This document shows positions 10,750 through 21,615 of a DNA stretch of 64,000 bases, piece by piece (within the stretch, counting starts at the first letter, position 1; each line of letters begins with the position of its first letter). Source of the DNA: Zygnema cylindricum. Lineage: Eukaryota; Streptophyta; Zygnematophyceae; Zygnematales; Zygnemataceae. The stretch spans positions 47,636 through 111,635 of the forward strand of contig JBBHKE010003290.1 of NCBI GenBank assembly GCA_037447655.1, in the 5' to 3' direction. The translations under genes were made by a program, and so were the position numbers. Below the pieces are notes generated by a model. It worked only from the letters and a program-made list of their open reading frames with translations. It had not been told where the DNA came from and did no database searches.

Positions 10750-11812
10750 TGTAGAAATTAATGGTCCGTTTTTAAGTATTTTCTAGGTATATATAGAAAT
10801 ATATAAAGATCCCAAGGCAGTCTATCTCTAACTTTTCTCTCCCTTCTCAAACTTGTCGCAGTCACTGAGAAATTGGAGAGGAAGTTAGAGCCACGGCTAC
10901 CTAGACTCTCTATAAGTTTACGGGAAATATATTAGTTTATGTACCGTTAAGGGTTTATTTACTTAAAAGATATATGTTGTATCCAGGATTTGAACCTGGT
11001 ACTTGCCGGACGGTGAGTAGCCGGTAGCCGGTAGCCTTATCCGTTAAGTCTAGAACTAATGATATTTACCATATGGTTTGATATTTAATTAAATATTACC
11101 ACGTAGGATAATTCATTTAACAAAACTGTTTACGGGATAAATAGATCAGGAATGTAAAAGTACGAATCAAGGTACAGACAAGAAACATGTACCGCGCATT
11201 TGTTTCAGTAACGAAACGAATACCGCGCAGGTATTTATTACGGCTACGATTAAATGTGCATTTAATCGGACGGCCGGAATGAATGTCGAGATCGCGGAAG
11301 AGGATTTCGACTGTTTTTGGTCATCGCCACGTCGGATGACACGTGGCAGAATAATATTGGATCGCGGCATCTCCGAGGATTAATGGAGCAAATCCGGATA
11401 TACCACGTGTCGACATTTAGGGCATGTCGTACAGTGTCCGTACAGAAAGTACACCGGCAACTGTACTTTTGTGTACGGAAGTGTAATATGATTGGCTCGG
11501 TACATCAATAGATAGAGTCTGTGAGAGAGATAAGACTTATAAAAATTAGAAGATAGGACCCTCTCTCCCACAGAGCTTCTGTACAAAAGGTCAACTTTGA
11601 CCCTCCATAACTTACTGCTCAAGGGAGCAAATTCAGAGATTCTTTTTGCTATTGACTCAAGGGAGTCTTGCCTTCTCAGGGGTGAAGGTGGTCAGAGTTT
11701 TTGTCTGCCAGGGTGACAGTTGTTCTTGCTGAAACACAAAGGGGTCAGGGATATCCTAGAGGCTTTTTAGAAGGTGTCCATTCTGAGGAGTTATGGAGGT
11801 CTCAGAGTTTCA
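10750..11812 (+). repeat. Copia-C 5' LTR
   Basis: A 1,063-bp TG...CA LTR. Visible parts: hairpin with apical TTGTCGCAGTCACTGAG (about 10830-10895), antisense tRNA-like unit (about 10980-11066), GTTTC/GAAAC hairpin between two ACCGCGCA copies (about 11192-11229), five GTAC sites (about 11427-11480) and GGTCAACTTTGACC (about 11588-11601), which contains a TTGACC W-box-like core. An ATG at 11793 lies within the LTR end and is in frame with gag. Confidence 0.9.
10980..11066 (-). other. Antisense tRNA-like Pol III module in the Copia-C 5' LTR
   Basis: On the minus strand: an A-box-like TAGACTTAACGGATAAGGC, then a T-arm CCAGG TTCAAAT CCTGG containing a perfect B box GGTTCAAATCC, then TTTT about 18 nt downstream. 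The CGGATAAGGC segment resembles the D-arm of eukaryotic tRNA-Arg. There is no proper acceptor stem or anticodon arm, so it is not a working tRNA. Equivalent modules sit at the same place in the other complete LTRs. Confidence 0.7.
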
Positions 11813-11827
11813 GGTTATGGGCCCACC
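11813..11827 (+). other. Copia-C primer-binding site, containing a gag ATG
   Basis: GGTTATGGGCCCACC follows the LTR end without a gap. It pairs with the anticodon arm of initiator tRNA-Met (GGGCCCATAACC), as in Drosophila copia. Because the anticodon is CAU, the site contains ATG (11817-11819), in frame with the Gag reading frame (MGPPSRVPIFNG). Confidence 0.85.
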
Positions 11828-12913
11828 CTCTAGGGTACCAATATTTAATGGAACTGGCTTCATATACTGGGAAAGTATAATAGGAGCTCTATGCGAAAAA
11901 AGGTTTTGGGGGTTAGTGAGTGGACGATTCGGGCGTCCATCAAGTCTTGGAATCCCTCCAGGGTTTGGAGGAAGCAGATTCACAGGGAAAGTATATCCAT
12001 CTTCAACGGAAGAGACAAAGGAAGGGGAGGTGGTGGACAAAGGAAAGGAGAAAGAGGCGACCACACCAATAACATCTGGTTCGGCATTCATGTCACCTAT
12101 TCCGAGGAACGAGGAGAATGATACTAATACGTGGGACTTCAACAATATGGCGGCCAAGCACTTCATTCTCCGCCATCTTAATCAAGGACTTGCATGTCCT
12201 CATTTGCAGGTAGAAACGGGATCCAATCTGTGGATGGCTCTCATAGAGATGTACCGAAGTTGTACGATTCAGCAACAATAGTTAGTTGATCAGAAAGTTA
12301 AGGAATATGCTTACAAAGGGGGGAAGATGTTGGATTTTTGCAATGAGCTTGCTACACTCTTCATGGAGCTAGAGAGTGCGGGAAAAGATTTTAGTGAAAA
12401 ACAAAAGGTTAATTGTTTACTGATGAAGTTACCTGATGAGTTCGAGAACATAGTCAACCGTGTGCAGGACTTGCCAGACTCAAGGTGGATATGGAACTCA
12501 GTGATAGAGATGATTCTCGTTCGGGAGAATACGATTGAGATCCGAAAGGGAGGAAAGAGTGGGCAAGCTTTGGAAGCTGCGACCGATTGGAGGAACAAGG
12601 ATTTCGGAAGACTGGTCGGAAACTATGGGGGGAGGAAGCAGAAAAATCAGACCGACGAGTTCTGACCAAGGGCTCCCAAAGGTTTATGTCATTTTTGTAA
12701 GAAACCGGGGCACTATATATCAGAGTGCACTATGCTAACCGAGCTTCGATTAAACGAGGGGCAGATCGGTGGAACCCCGAGAGGAATGAAAAAGGCCTTT
12801 GTGACACAGGTGCATGAGGCAGAATCCGAGGAAGAGGACGATGAGCTCCTATTGGATGAGGAGTTGGAGGCGAAAAACGAGGTCGAAATTCCACGAAGGC
12901 AAAAATGTGCTTA
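11817..12913 (+). pseudogene. Copia-C gag
   Basis: Gag forms the virus-like particle core and packages element RNA. It opens with MGPPSRVPIFNGTGFIYWES and FWGLVSGRFG, the copia Gag N-terminal pattern (F-D/N-G-x-x-F/Y-x-x-W). The middle (MLDFCNELATLF, LLMKLPDEFENIV) matches the UBN2-type Gag helices. The nucleocapsid zinc knuckle CHFCKKPGHYISEC (CX2CX4HX4C) lies at about 12687-12730, followed by an acidic stretch. Breaks: TAG at 12279-12281 after QQ and a frame change with TGA near 12663. A start at 11793, inside the LTR, would add eight residues. Confidence 0.88.
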
Positions 12914-12920
12914 CGGTTGA

Positions 12921-15900
12921 TTGAAAGGTGAAGTTGGCTGGATTATTGATTCAGGTGCCTCCATGCACATGTGTAAGGATAAGCACCTGTTCACTAAGAT
13001 AAGAAAGATTCCCACCGTAGGGATAGAGTACGGGGATGGGAGGATAGTCATTACTACTCTTGTAGGATCAGTAGATCTGAAAGTGTTAGTAGAAGGAAAG
13101 ACATCTATAGTAACATTCTCTGATGTATTGTTTATTCCGGAGCTGAACAAAAACCTCATCTCTACATCTGTATTAGATGATAAGGGTTTTTTCACTAACA
13201 CTAGGGAAGGAGTCTTTACTGCTAGTTTTGAGGAAGAGGTCTATTTCATTGCTGAGAAAGGTAGCCAAGGGATGTTTAGGCTGATTTTAAGTAATGAAAC
13301 AAAGAAACTTTATTACGCTGGTGTTCATGATATTATGATGTGGCATAAGAGGCTTGGGCATGTGAATCTAGATAAGTTAAGAGAGATGAAAAAGATGGGA
13401 ATGGAGGAAGGGATTCAGTTTAGTGAGAGTGATAATATAAGTGATTGTAGTGGATGTGCTCAAGGTAAAGCACACAGATTACCCTTTCCTAAAATAGCCA
13501 CCTATAACGGAGAAAAAATTATAGATCTAGTACACACAGATATTTAGGGACCGGCTAAAGTGCCCTCACCGAGAGGGAAGAGATTTATGATGACTATCAC
13601 TGATGATTGGTCTTGGTATTCCCGGGTGTATTTTTTGAAAAACAAGTTAGAAGCTCAGGATTGTTTTAGACAATATAAAGCATTGAGCGAAAAACTCCAT
13701 GAAACTCCAATCAAGAGAGTAAGGAGTGACAATGGTGGGGAGTATACTTCTAACCAGTTTGAGGATTTTTTGAGGGAAGATGGAGTCCAACACCAAAAGA
13801 CAGTCCCAGAAAACTCAGAATAGAATGGGGTAGCTGAAAGGTTAAATAGAACACTAAGTGATAGTGTTAGATGTATGTTGTCAGATAAGAAGATAGGAAA
13901 AAGGTTTTGGGCAGAAGCAATGAATTGTGCTAGTTACCTCAAAAATAGAGATATTACTTCAGCTATAAAAAGATCAAACACCTTATGAGAGATGGACAGG
14001 CCGGAAACCAGACATATCTCATTTAAAGGTTTTCGGCAGTCAAGTATTCAGTCTAGATACATATCGGTCTAATTGTAAGCTAGATCCTAAAGGAAAACCA
14101 AGATACTTGTTAGGATATGATGAGAATGTTAAAGGATATAGAGTTTATGATCTAAAAAGGGAAGATATAATCTAAGTTAAGCATCTAGTAGTTATGGATG
14201 AAGGAAAGTCTGTGGATCCCTTCAAGTATACAAAGTCAATAAAAATCAGATTTGAGTCAGAAAATTCCGATGACTTTGAGCTTCCTAACTATCCACGTTT
14301 TATAGAAGATGACATTCTTGCAGGTACAAATCAGACCAAAAAGGACTCGGCTGCGGAAACTCCAGTGACAACTCTACCCGAAGCGGAAGACGTGGTGGAA
14401 ATTGATTTGGAATTAAGGGACAAGGAAGAAGCCGAGATTGTTCGAAAGAATCCACGATAACCATCTATTCCGACCTCAAATTTTGAGGGGGGAAGGAGAA
14501 GTAGCAAAAGATTGCAAGAAAAACAGGTTAATAACAAGGTAACAAAACTATCTCATCAAGATGAACCTCAGACTTATGGAGAGGCGATGACTTGTCCAGA
14601 AAGGAACCGGTGGAAGAGAACCATCAATGAGGAGATGGCCTCAATTATGGCAGCCGATACTTGGGAGCTGAAGGATTGTCCACCTAACCGAAAACCAATC
14701 GGCTGTAATTGGGTTTTCAAATTAAAAGTGAACCCAGATAAAACAATTGAGCGCTACAAGGCCCGATTAGTGGCAAAGGGATTTACACAAAAGAAGGGAA
14801 TTGACTACGAGGAAACCTATGCCCCTGTGGTCAAATTTCCCTCCGTCCGCATACTTCTCAGTCTGGCAGCAGCGGAAGACATGGAGGTGCACCAGATGGA
14901 CATCAAGACAGCCTTCTTGCATGGAGAATTAGAAGAAGAGATCTTCATGCGACAACTCGAAGGATTTGTGGAGGAAGGAGAGGAGAGTAAAGTATGCCGA
15001 CTGATTAAATCTCTTTATGGTTTGAAACAGGCGCCTCGACAGTGGAATAAGAAGCTTGATGAGTTTCTTACCGGTCTGGGATATATTCGGATCAGCTCAG
15101 ATCACTCAATCTATGTTTTTGAAGATGAGGAAAGTTTTATATTTATTGCAATTTATGTTGATGATTTGCTTGTTTTAAGTAAATCAATGGAAAAAATTAA
15201 TAAACTAAAAACCGATCTTAAGGGGACTTTTGAAATGAAGGATAGCGGGAAGCAAAAAATATATTTTGGGAATTCAAGTAGAAAGAGACAGAAAAACAAA
15301 GATTATAAGATTGACTCAAAAGGAAGCAATAGGGAACATGCTTGAAAATTTTCAGATGGATAAAGCTAATAGTTGTACAACTCCTATGGAGTTGAACAAG
15401 GGAAGTGAGGGGAGTGAGGAAGAAGGAGTCATAGTCTTAGACGAGGAATTATCTCCTGAAGAACAGAAGTTCATGCAGACTATTCCTTACAGGCAAGTAG
15501 TGGGAAGTCTAATCTATTATATGAATTGCCCCCGGCCAGATTTAGCTGCAGCTGAAGGAGTGCTGAGTAGAAGTCTAAATGCTCCCACTAAGAGGGATTG
15601 GGAGGCAGCTAAGAGAGTCCTAAGATATTTGATAGGAACTAGGGATCTATGGTTGCATTTGGGTGGGGAGAATACTGACATCACTACTTGGAGTGATGCC
15701 AGTTATGGTGATGCTCCGATGAGGAGATGCACTTCTGGATACATATTATATGTGGGTGATGGGGCTTGTTGTTGGAGTAGCAAACAACAAAAAAATATTG
15801 CTCAGTCCACCATGGAGGCTGAGTATATGGCCTCTTGCTCTGCTGTAAAAGAATTGATGTGGGTCAAGTCTTTACTTGGTGAACTTGGTCATCTTAAGAG

Positions 15901-16150
15901 TGGTGTGCAGAAAATATTTTGTGATAATCAAGCAACAATCGCTATTTCTGCCAATCCTAAACATCATTTTAAAGCCAAACACATGGACATTAGACTCAGC
16001 TTTGTTAGAGAGAAAGTAGAAAACAAAATAATCAGTTTAGAGTACCGACCAGATAGTGAGATGGTAGCAGATATGATGACCAAACCTGTGCCTTCCTCTA
16101 AGCTAATTTTCTGCAGGGAGAAGTGTGGTCTGAAATTAAAGATTGACTAG
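12921..16150 (+). pseudogene. Copia-C pol: protease, integrase, RT, RNase H
   Basis: Protease: WIIDSGASMHMC (active aspartate, about 12939-12974). Integrase: HHCC zinc motif in WHKRLGHVNLDKL ... CSGCAQGKAH (about 13339-13475), catalytic HTDI, RSDNGGEY and NGVAERLNRT (about 13533-13855). RT (14512-15265): GCNWVFKLK, MDIKTAFLHGELEEEI, YGLKQAPRQW and YVDDLL (about 15155). RNase H (15690-16150): WSDASYGD, STMEAEYMAS, FCDNQATI. Breaks: in-frame stops at 13545 (HTDI then stop), 13821 (ENSE then stop), 14173 and 14458, and frameshifts near 13970 and 15255. The remaining long frames suggest moderate age. The CAG-to-TAG change at 13821 fits cytosine deamination. Confidence 0.93.
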
Positions 16151-16163
16151 AAAATAAGGGGAG

Positions 16164-17221
16164 TGTAGAAATTAATGGTCCGTTTTTAAGTATTTTCTAG
16201 GTCTAAATAGAAATATAGAAAGATACCGAGGCACTCTATCTCTAACTTCTCTCTCCCACTCTCAAACTTGTCGCAGTCACTGAGAAATTGGAGAGGAAGC
16301 TAGAGCCATGGCTACCTAGGCTCTCCATAGGTTTACGAGAAATATATTAGTTTATGTACCGTTAGGGGTTTATTTACTAAAAAGATATATGTTGCATCCA
16401 AGATTTGAACCTGGTACCTGCCGGACGGTGAGCAGCCGGTAGCCTTATTCGTTAAGTCTAGAACTAATGACATTTACCATATGGTTTGATATTTAATTAA
16501 ATATTACCACGTAGGATAATTCATTTAACTGAAACTGTTTACGGGATACATAGATCAGGAATGTAAAAGTACGAATCACGGTACGGACAAGAAACATGTA
16601 CCGCGCATTTGTTTCAATAGCGAAAGGAATACCGCGCAGGTATTTATTACGGCTACGATTAAATGTGCATTTAATCGGACGGCCGGAATTAATGTCGAGA
16701 TCGCGGAAGAGGATTTCGGCGGTTTTTGGTCATCGCCACGTCGGATGATACGTGGCATAATAACATTGGATTGCGGCATCTCCGAGGATTAAGAGAGCAA
16801 ATCCGGATATACCACGTGTTGACATTTAGGGCATGTCGTCTAGTGTTCGTACAGAAAGTACACCGGCAGTTGTACTTTTGTGTACAGAAGTGTAATATGA
16901 TTGGGTCCGTACATCAGTAGATAATGTTTGTGAGAGAGATAGGACTTAGAAAAATTAGTAGATAGGACCCTCTCTCCTAGAGAGCTTCTGTACAAAAGGT
17001 CAAATTTGACCCTCCATAACTTACTGCTCAGGGGAGCAAATTCAGAGATTCTTTTTGCTATCGACTCAGGGGAGTCTTGCCTTCACAGGGGTGAAGGTGG
17101 TCAGAGTTTTTGTCTGCCAGGGTGGCACTTGTTCTTGCTGAAAAACAAAGGGGTCATGGTTATCGTAGAGGCTTTTTGGAAGTTGTCCATTCTAAGGAAT
17201 TATGGAGGTCTCACAGTTTCA
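16164..17221 (+). repeat. Copia-C 3' LTR
   Basis: A 1,058-bp direct repeat of 10750-11812, with the same start TGTAGAAATTAATGGTCCG and the end CACAGTTTCA. The antisense tRNA-like unit (about 16388-16470) and ACCGCGCA-flanked hairpin are present. In the GTAC cluster the first site has mutated (GTCTAGTG). Confidence 0.92.
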
Positions 17222-17878
17222 GTTGAGAGTTCATTATTTAGTAACACTAGGGACACGCGTCGTCTACAGTGGGGAATGCTTGAGTATGTCCTCCGTGGAC
17301 ATACATTCATTGAGTAAGGACCACATGATTCTTGAGAGCACATCCATGGTGCTGAATTTGGTGATCGGACGGCTGAAAGCTGCATTTGACAACTGTTGAC
17401 GAGGCGTGACTAGATCAGGATTACTTTTCTCTATTATCAAGATCTGATTATTTGTGTAAAAATTTGTTAGAAAAAAAATTTGTCTGTAGTGAATTAGTTG
17501 ATTAGTGTAGAATGTGTGATTTATGACATACCTCGGGTACGCAGGTATACTCACGGTATTTTTGTTAGACGTTCGGCTGGAAGGCCTCAGTACAGTTTAC
17601 TATAGTTTCAGTATAAAAGTAGGACTTAGTAAAGTTTGGAGTTAAGGAACAAGTGATATGAAAACTATACACTCACTTTCATATAATTTCATCTCTGAAT
17701 ATCTCACAGGTCTTTGAGGAGAAATAAGTGAAATTTTGTGTGTATGTTTCTCTGTATGATATCTACAATGTTGTAGATTTGTAGGACTATTGTGTTTGTG
17801 TATTGCAAGTTATTGTCTGTCAAAGTTGCTTCTTTGCCATCGATCTTTGTGGAAGCTTCCTCTTTTGATTTGTTCTAC
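17222..17878 (+). other. 5' leader / LTR-like region of Copia-D
   Basis: Non-coding stretch between the Copia-C 3' LTR and the gag of Copia-D. It contains a TATA-like GTATAAAAG at about 17611 and pyrimidine-rich sequence before the gag. It is probably the 5' end of Copia-D, but no matching 3' LTR is in the window, so the boundaries are unknown. Short ORFs here are not supported. Confidence 0.35.
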
Positions 17879-17880
17879 AA

Positions 17881-19127
17881 TGACTACTGCTTCTTCTTCA
17901 TCTTTAGTACCAGCACTTGTCTCAAAACTGCTTCTTCTTCTTTTTCTTCATCGTCAATACCAGCACTTGTCTGAGAACAACCGGTCACAGGCCCACCTTC
18001 ATGAATTCCGGTCTTTGATGGACGTGAATATCTGTATTGGGCAGATTTGGTTAAGACTTACTTCAAGCACATGAAACTTATTGATGTGTTAAATGGATCC
18101 CTGGCAAAATCTGATGCCATATTTGATCAGAAAAATGACCAAGCTTTGCATTTAGTGAAGCTTATGATATCAAAAGAATTGTATATGACATATATTAATG
18201 TTACAAAGGCATCAAAATTGTGGGATGCATTAAAATCATCTTATGTTAAAGCTAGTGACTAGCATGAGATTATAAGTGCTGGTCAGATCTATCAGTATAA
18301 GTACATAGGTGGTAGCATGGTGGAATACACTAATCGGTTTCGAATGTTACTGTCAAAAAATGCATGTTCCGGTGGGACTTTCTCCCCTTATCATCAGGCC
18401 ATGATTCTCTTAAAGGGGCTTCCTATTGAATATAAAGGAGCCTTAGATGAAATGAAAAATTTGTCTAAATCTCTTTGGAATTTGCAAACAGCTATAGTGT
18501 TTATCTTGGTAGAAGAGGCTACTCAGACAGTTTTAGGATTTGGAAAACAAGTTGTAGCATTCACGGCTCAATATCAGAGGGAAAATAGATATCAAGGGAA
18601 TCAGTTTAATCCTCAGTTTGAGAAATGTGTTTATTGTTATACTGATGGTCATTGTTTCAGAGCTTGTCTTTTGTATATAAAAGTTTTTGAAACAGGTATC
18701 TTCCGGAAAGAATGGAGACACCGCAGACCTCCCATTTTCCAAAAACCTCCAAATAAAACTGTTGCGTTTTCAGCGGAGGATACGGAATTAGAGAAGAAGA
18801 AGACCGAGGAAGAGACACCTGATGTGACCAGTTTTCCGAAAACTGATGACAAAGAGTTCTTTGCTCTTGCCAAACTCGATATGATGGAAGGAGAAAATGA
18901 CCTCGGATGGATAATGGATTCCGACAGCTCTTGACACATGTGGTGGATCAAGTCTTGGTTTAAGGAGATCTTTCCTATTCCTTTACGTCAGATCTTTTAT
19001 GCTTGTGGCTATGCCGTTGAATCAAATGCCAAAGGAAATATAGATATGGATTGTGTGATAGATGGAAAGGTTGTTAAGACAACTTTGTATGATGTCTTGT
19101 ATGTTCCAAAGTTTAAGAAAAAAATGT
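17881..19127 (+). pseudogene. Copia-D gag and start of protease, truncated
   Basis: A second, diverged copia Gag. After a Ser/Leu-rich start (about 17881) comes PVFDGREYLYWADLVKTYF (about 18008-18064, frameshifted), then LMISKELYMTYINVTKASKLWDALK and, after a TAG at 18260, the helical Gag core (FRMLLSKN, ILLKGLPIEY). A zinc knuckle CVYCYTDGHCFRAC is at about 18629-18670. The protease start is WIMDSDSS (usual DSGSS mutated), with TGA at 18932, then DVLYVPKFKKKML. At 19128 the sequence switches within a few bases to a gypsy reverse transcriptase, so the rest of the element is missing. Confidence 0.82.
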
Positions 19128-21615
19128 TAATCGATTACGCCACGTGCTACATTGATAATGTCATCATTTTCTCCAAAACCTTTGAAGAACACTTAAAGCA
19201 AGTCCATATTGTCCTCTGTGCCCTCCAAGCAGCGGGTTTGAAATGTCACCCGAGCAAATGTATTTTTGGTGTGCAGAAAATTATTTACCTTGGACATGAA
19301 CTGACCCCTTGGACAGTAGGCCCCCATATGGTCAAGTTGGCACCCCTTGACCCCTTGGACAGTGGGCCCCCATATGGTCAAGTTGGCACCCCTTGACACT
19401 CTTCCTCCACCTCAAGACGTTTTTGCCGTTCGCACATTTCTTGGCCTGGCTTACTACTATCGGAAGGTTTATTCCCGAGTTTAGCAGTCACGCCCAACCT
19501 CTAAATCAGTTACTGCGAAAGGACCAAGAATAGCAGTGGGCTGAGAAGCAGCAGATCCCCTTCTAGTTCTTGAAGGATGCGCTGAAACAGCACCCCGTAC
19601 ACTGGATGCCTGATCACCCGAAACCTTTCCTCTTTTACACTGATTGGAGCAGGTTTGGATAGGGGGCAGTTTTGGCTCAAATAGATGAAGTCGGGGCTGA
19701 TTATGTGGTGGCTTACGCCACCCGAAGCAATAACAGAGGGGAGGGGAATTACAGCAGTTACCATGGAGAGCTTCTTGCAGCTGTTTGAGCAATTCAACAT
19801 TTCCAGCCCTATTTATACGGGGTCCGTTTCACTCTCATTACGGACCATCAACCTCACAAATGGATCATGGAAAATAGTAAGTTATTCGGCAAACTCGCTA
19901 GATGGGTTTTGATCTTGCAGGAATACAATTTTAGTATTATCCACCGGGCAGGGGAAATCCACGGGAATAACGACGAACTTAGCCGAAATCCCGATCCCTC
20001 CGCTCTGGATTCTACCGAGGCGCGGCACGATGAGGATCCGGAGATCAGTCTGGGACTTATTCGGGCCTCTTCCGCTTTAATCTAGCTTTTCTGATCTGGG
20101 GGGGGAACTGTCCACTTTTGCGGCAGATTTGGAGGGGCATGCACCAATAGGAGCCAGACGAAAGGATATTTGGAATGACACTGATTCCCTACAATCCATC
20201 CAACAAGGATCTCATGTTTCTCACTTTTTGGAGTTCAATTATCCCGTGTGCAGACCCGAATGGCGGCGTATGACTAGGACTGAGGTATTCTCATCCAGAA
20301 ATGGGCGGCCGAAACGAGGAAAGTGGTTCCTCCCACCGCAGATCGAGAAACTCTGATCACCCGTCTCCATCAGCAATGAGGACACTTCGGGCAGTAACGG
20401 ACCGTTTCTCTGGTTACAAGATCTTATTGGTGGCACGGTTTGCGGACCCAAGTCAACCGAATTGTACAAACTTGCTCTTCCTACGATCGGGTAAAAGCAG
20501 CTTTTAACAAAAACGGCGGAACCGAGCTTCATTCTCTTCCCATCCTGGGGATGTTTAATCGATGGTCTCTATATCTTTTGGGGCCTCTTCCGACCAGCAG
20601 ACGCGGGGACCGCTTCGTGTTGGTCATGATCGAATATTTTTCAAAATGGATAGAGTTGGTGGTTTTGCCCAGGAAGGAGTCGAAGGCAATTGCCGATGAC
20701 TTTTTGCAGAGGGTGTTGTTGCAATTCGGGGCGCCAGCAGAGGTTCTGGCCGACCAACGCTCCGAATTTGCTGTAGAATTTTCCAACCTTTTAAAGAAAT
20801 GCCTCATCGACCATCGGCTGACCAGTCTGACCACCCTCAAGCCGATGGTTTGGCCGAAAGGTGCGTACAAATAGTGAAGCGGTCACTACAGATATATGCT
20901 GTCGAAGAAGATTTGGGGGAGTGGGACCGAAGGGTACCATGGATTGCCATGGGATACACATTCAGTAGGCAAGCTCCATTGACTCCTATAGCCCTTACTT
21001 CATCTTATTTGGACGACATCCCATCATGTCCGTAGCTGCCTAGGCCCAAGTAGTGGTTCTCTCGGAAATGGATGACCAGGGGACTGTCGAAAAATTTATC
21101 GCCGACCGAGCTAAAGTATTCCACCCAGAGACCGGGATCAGCTGTGGTATTCTCAACGCCAGAGCAGAAATTATGTGCCACGACAACGGCAATCTATGCC
21201 CGAGGACTTTGTATATACGATGCAACAAAAGAAGGACACGTTGGATATTTCTGTCGGGCGGGTAATCTTGAAAGTGGTAGAGGTTTCTAACAAGGGAGTT
21301 CTTACCTTGCAGGGCAAGGATGGCCGGAAAATTAAAGAGAATCAAATCAATGTGGCCCCTTGCCATCTTCGGGGATTGGAGGACGAACCCACTTTTCACT
21401 TAACTTACTTTGTCGACCCTCCTTCATGTTCTTCAGCCTCTAATCTTTCCTCCCAGCTTGGCAACGTCTTGGTCTGCAATTACTGTAACCGGTGTTGGCA
21501 TCGATCATGTCTTCCCACATCTTTGGAGCCACGCCCTCAACTCTCAATCTCCTAGCTCTGCGGGAGTTGCGAACTGGGCAGGTTTATTTTATGTCTTAGT
21601 CACGATTGACTAAGA
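19128..21615 (+). pseudogene. Ty3/gypsy pol remnant: RT end, RNase H, integrase
   Basis: Starts inside the RT at YIDNVIIFSKTFEEHLKQV (palm after YxDD), with GLKCHPSKCIFG and IYLGHEL. RNase H: FYTDWSR, YSSYHGELLAAV, ITDHQPHKWIM and FSIIHRAGEIHGNNDELSR (about 19630-20000). Integrase: a degenerate zinc domain (TRSYWWHGLRTQV, about 20400-20450), the DDE core (FVLVMIEYFSKWIELV, LADQRSEF, DHPQADGLAER; about 20610-20870) and a C-terminal part (ILKVVEVSNKGVLTLQGKDG). Gag, protease and most of RT are missing and stops are frequent. The gypsy domain order, RNase H before integrase, contrasts with the copia elements around it. Polypurine tract AAGAGGGGGG at about 21610. Confidence 0.88.
19299..19396 (+). 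repeat. Tandem duplication inside the gypsy pol
   Basis: Two nearly identical copies of a roughly 46-bp unit (GACCCCTTGGACAGTAGGCC, CCCATATGGTCAAGTTGGCA, CCCCTT). The unit straddles the YLGHEL segment of RT and inserts a repeated PLDxGPPYGQVGTP-like peptide that has no place in gypsy RT. Confidence 0.85.

Larger units (their letters stand above)
10750..17221 (+). mobile_element. Copia-C, structurally complete Ty1/copia element
   Basis: A 6.47-kb element with 5' LTR 10750-11812, PBS 11813-11827, gag-pol, polypurine tract (AAAATAAGGGGAG, 16151-16163) and 3' LTR 16164-17221. Domain order is Gag, zinc knuckle, protease, integrase, RT, RNase H, the Pseudoviridae/copia order. The LTRs differ by scattered substitutions and small indels and the reading frame carries several stops, so it is not recent. 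The flanks ATTAG and GTTGA do not match, so no target duplication is visible. Confidence 0.93.

Noticed and set aside
12279-14460. TAG/TAA in Copia-C as a reassigned glutamine code, as in some ulvophyte algae
   Set aside because: Two stops do replace Gln, but others replace Trp or Leu judged against the related Copia-E reading frame, TGA stops also occur, and the polycystin core has no in-frame TAG or TAA. Ordinary decay fits better.
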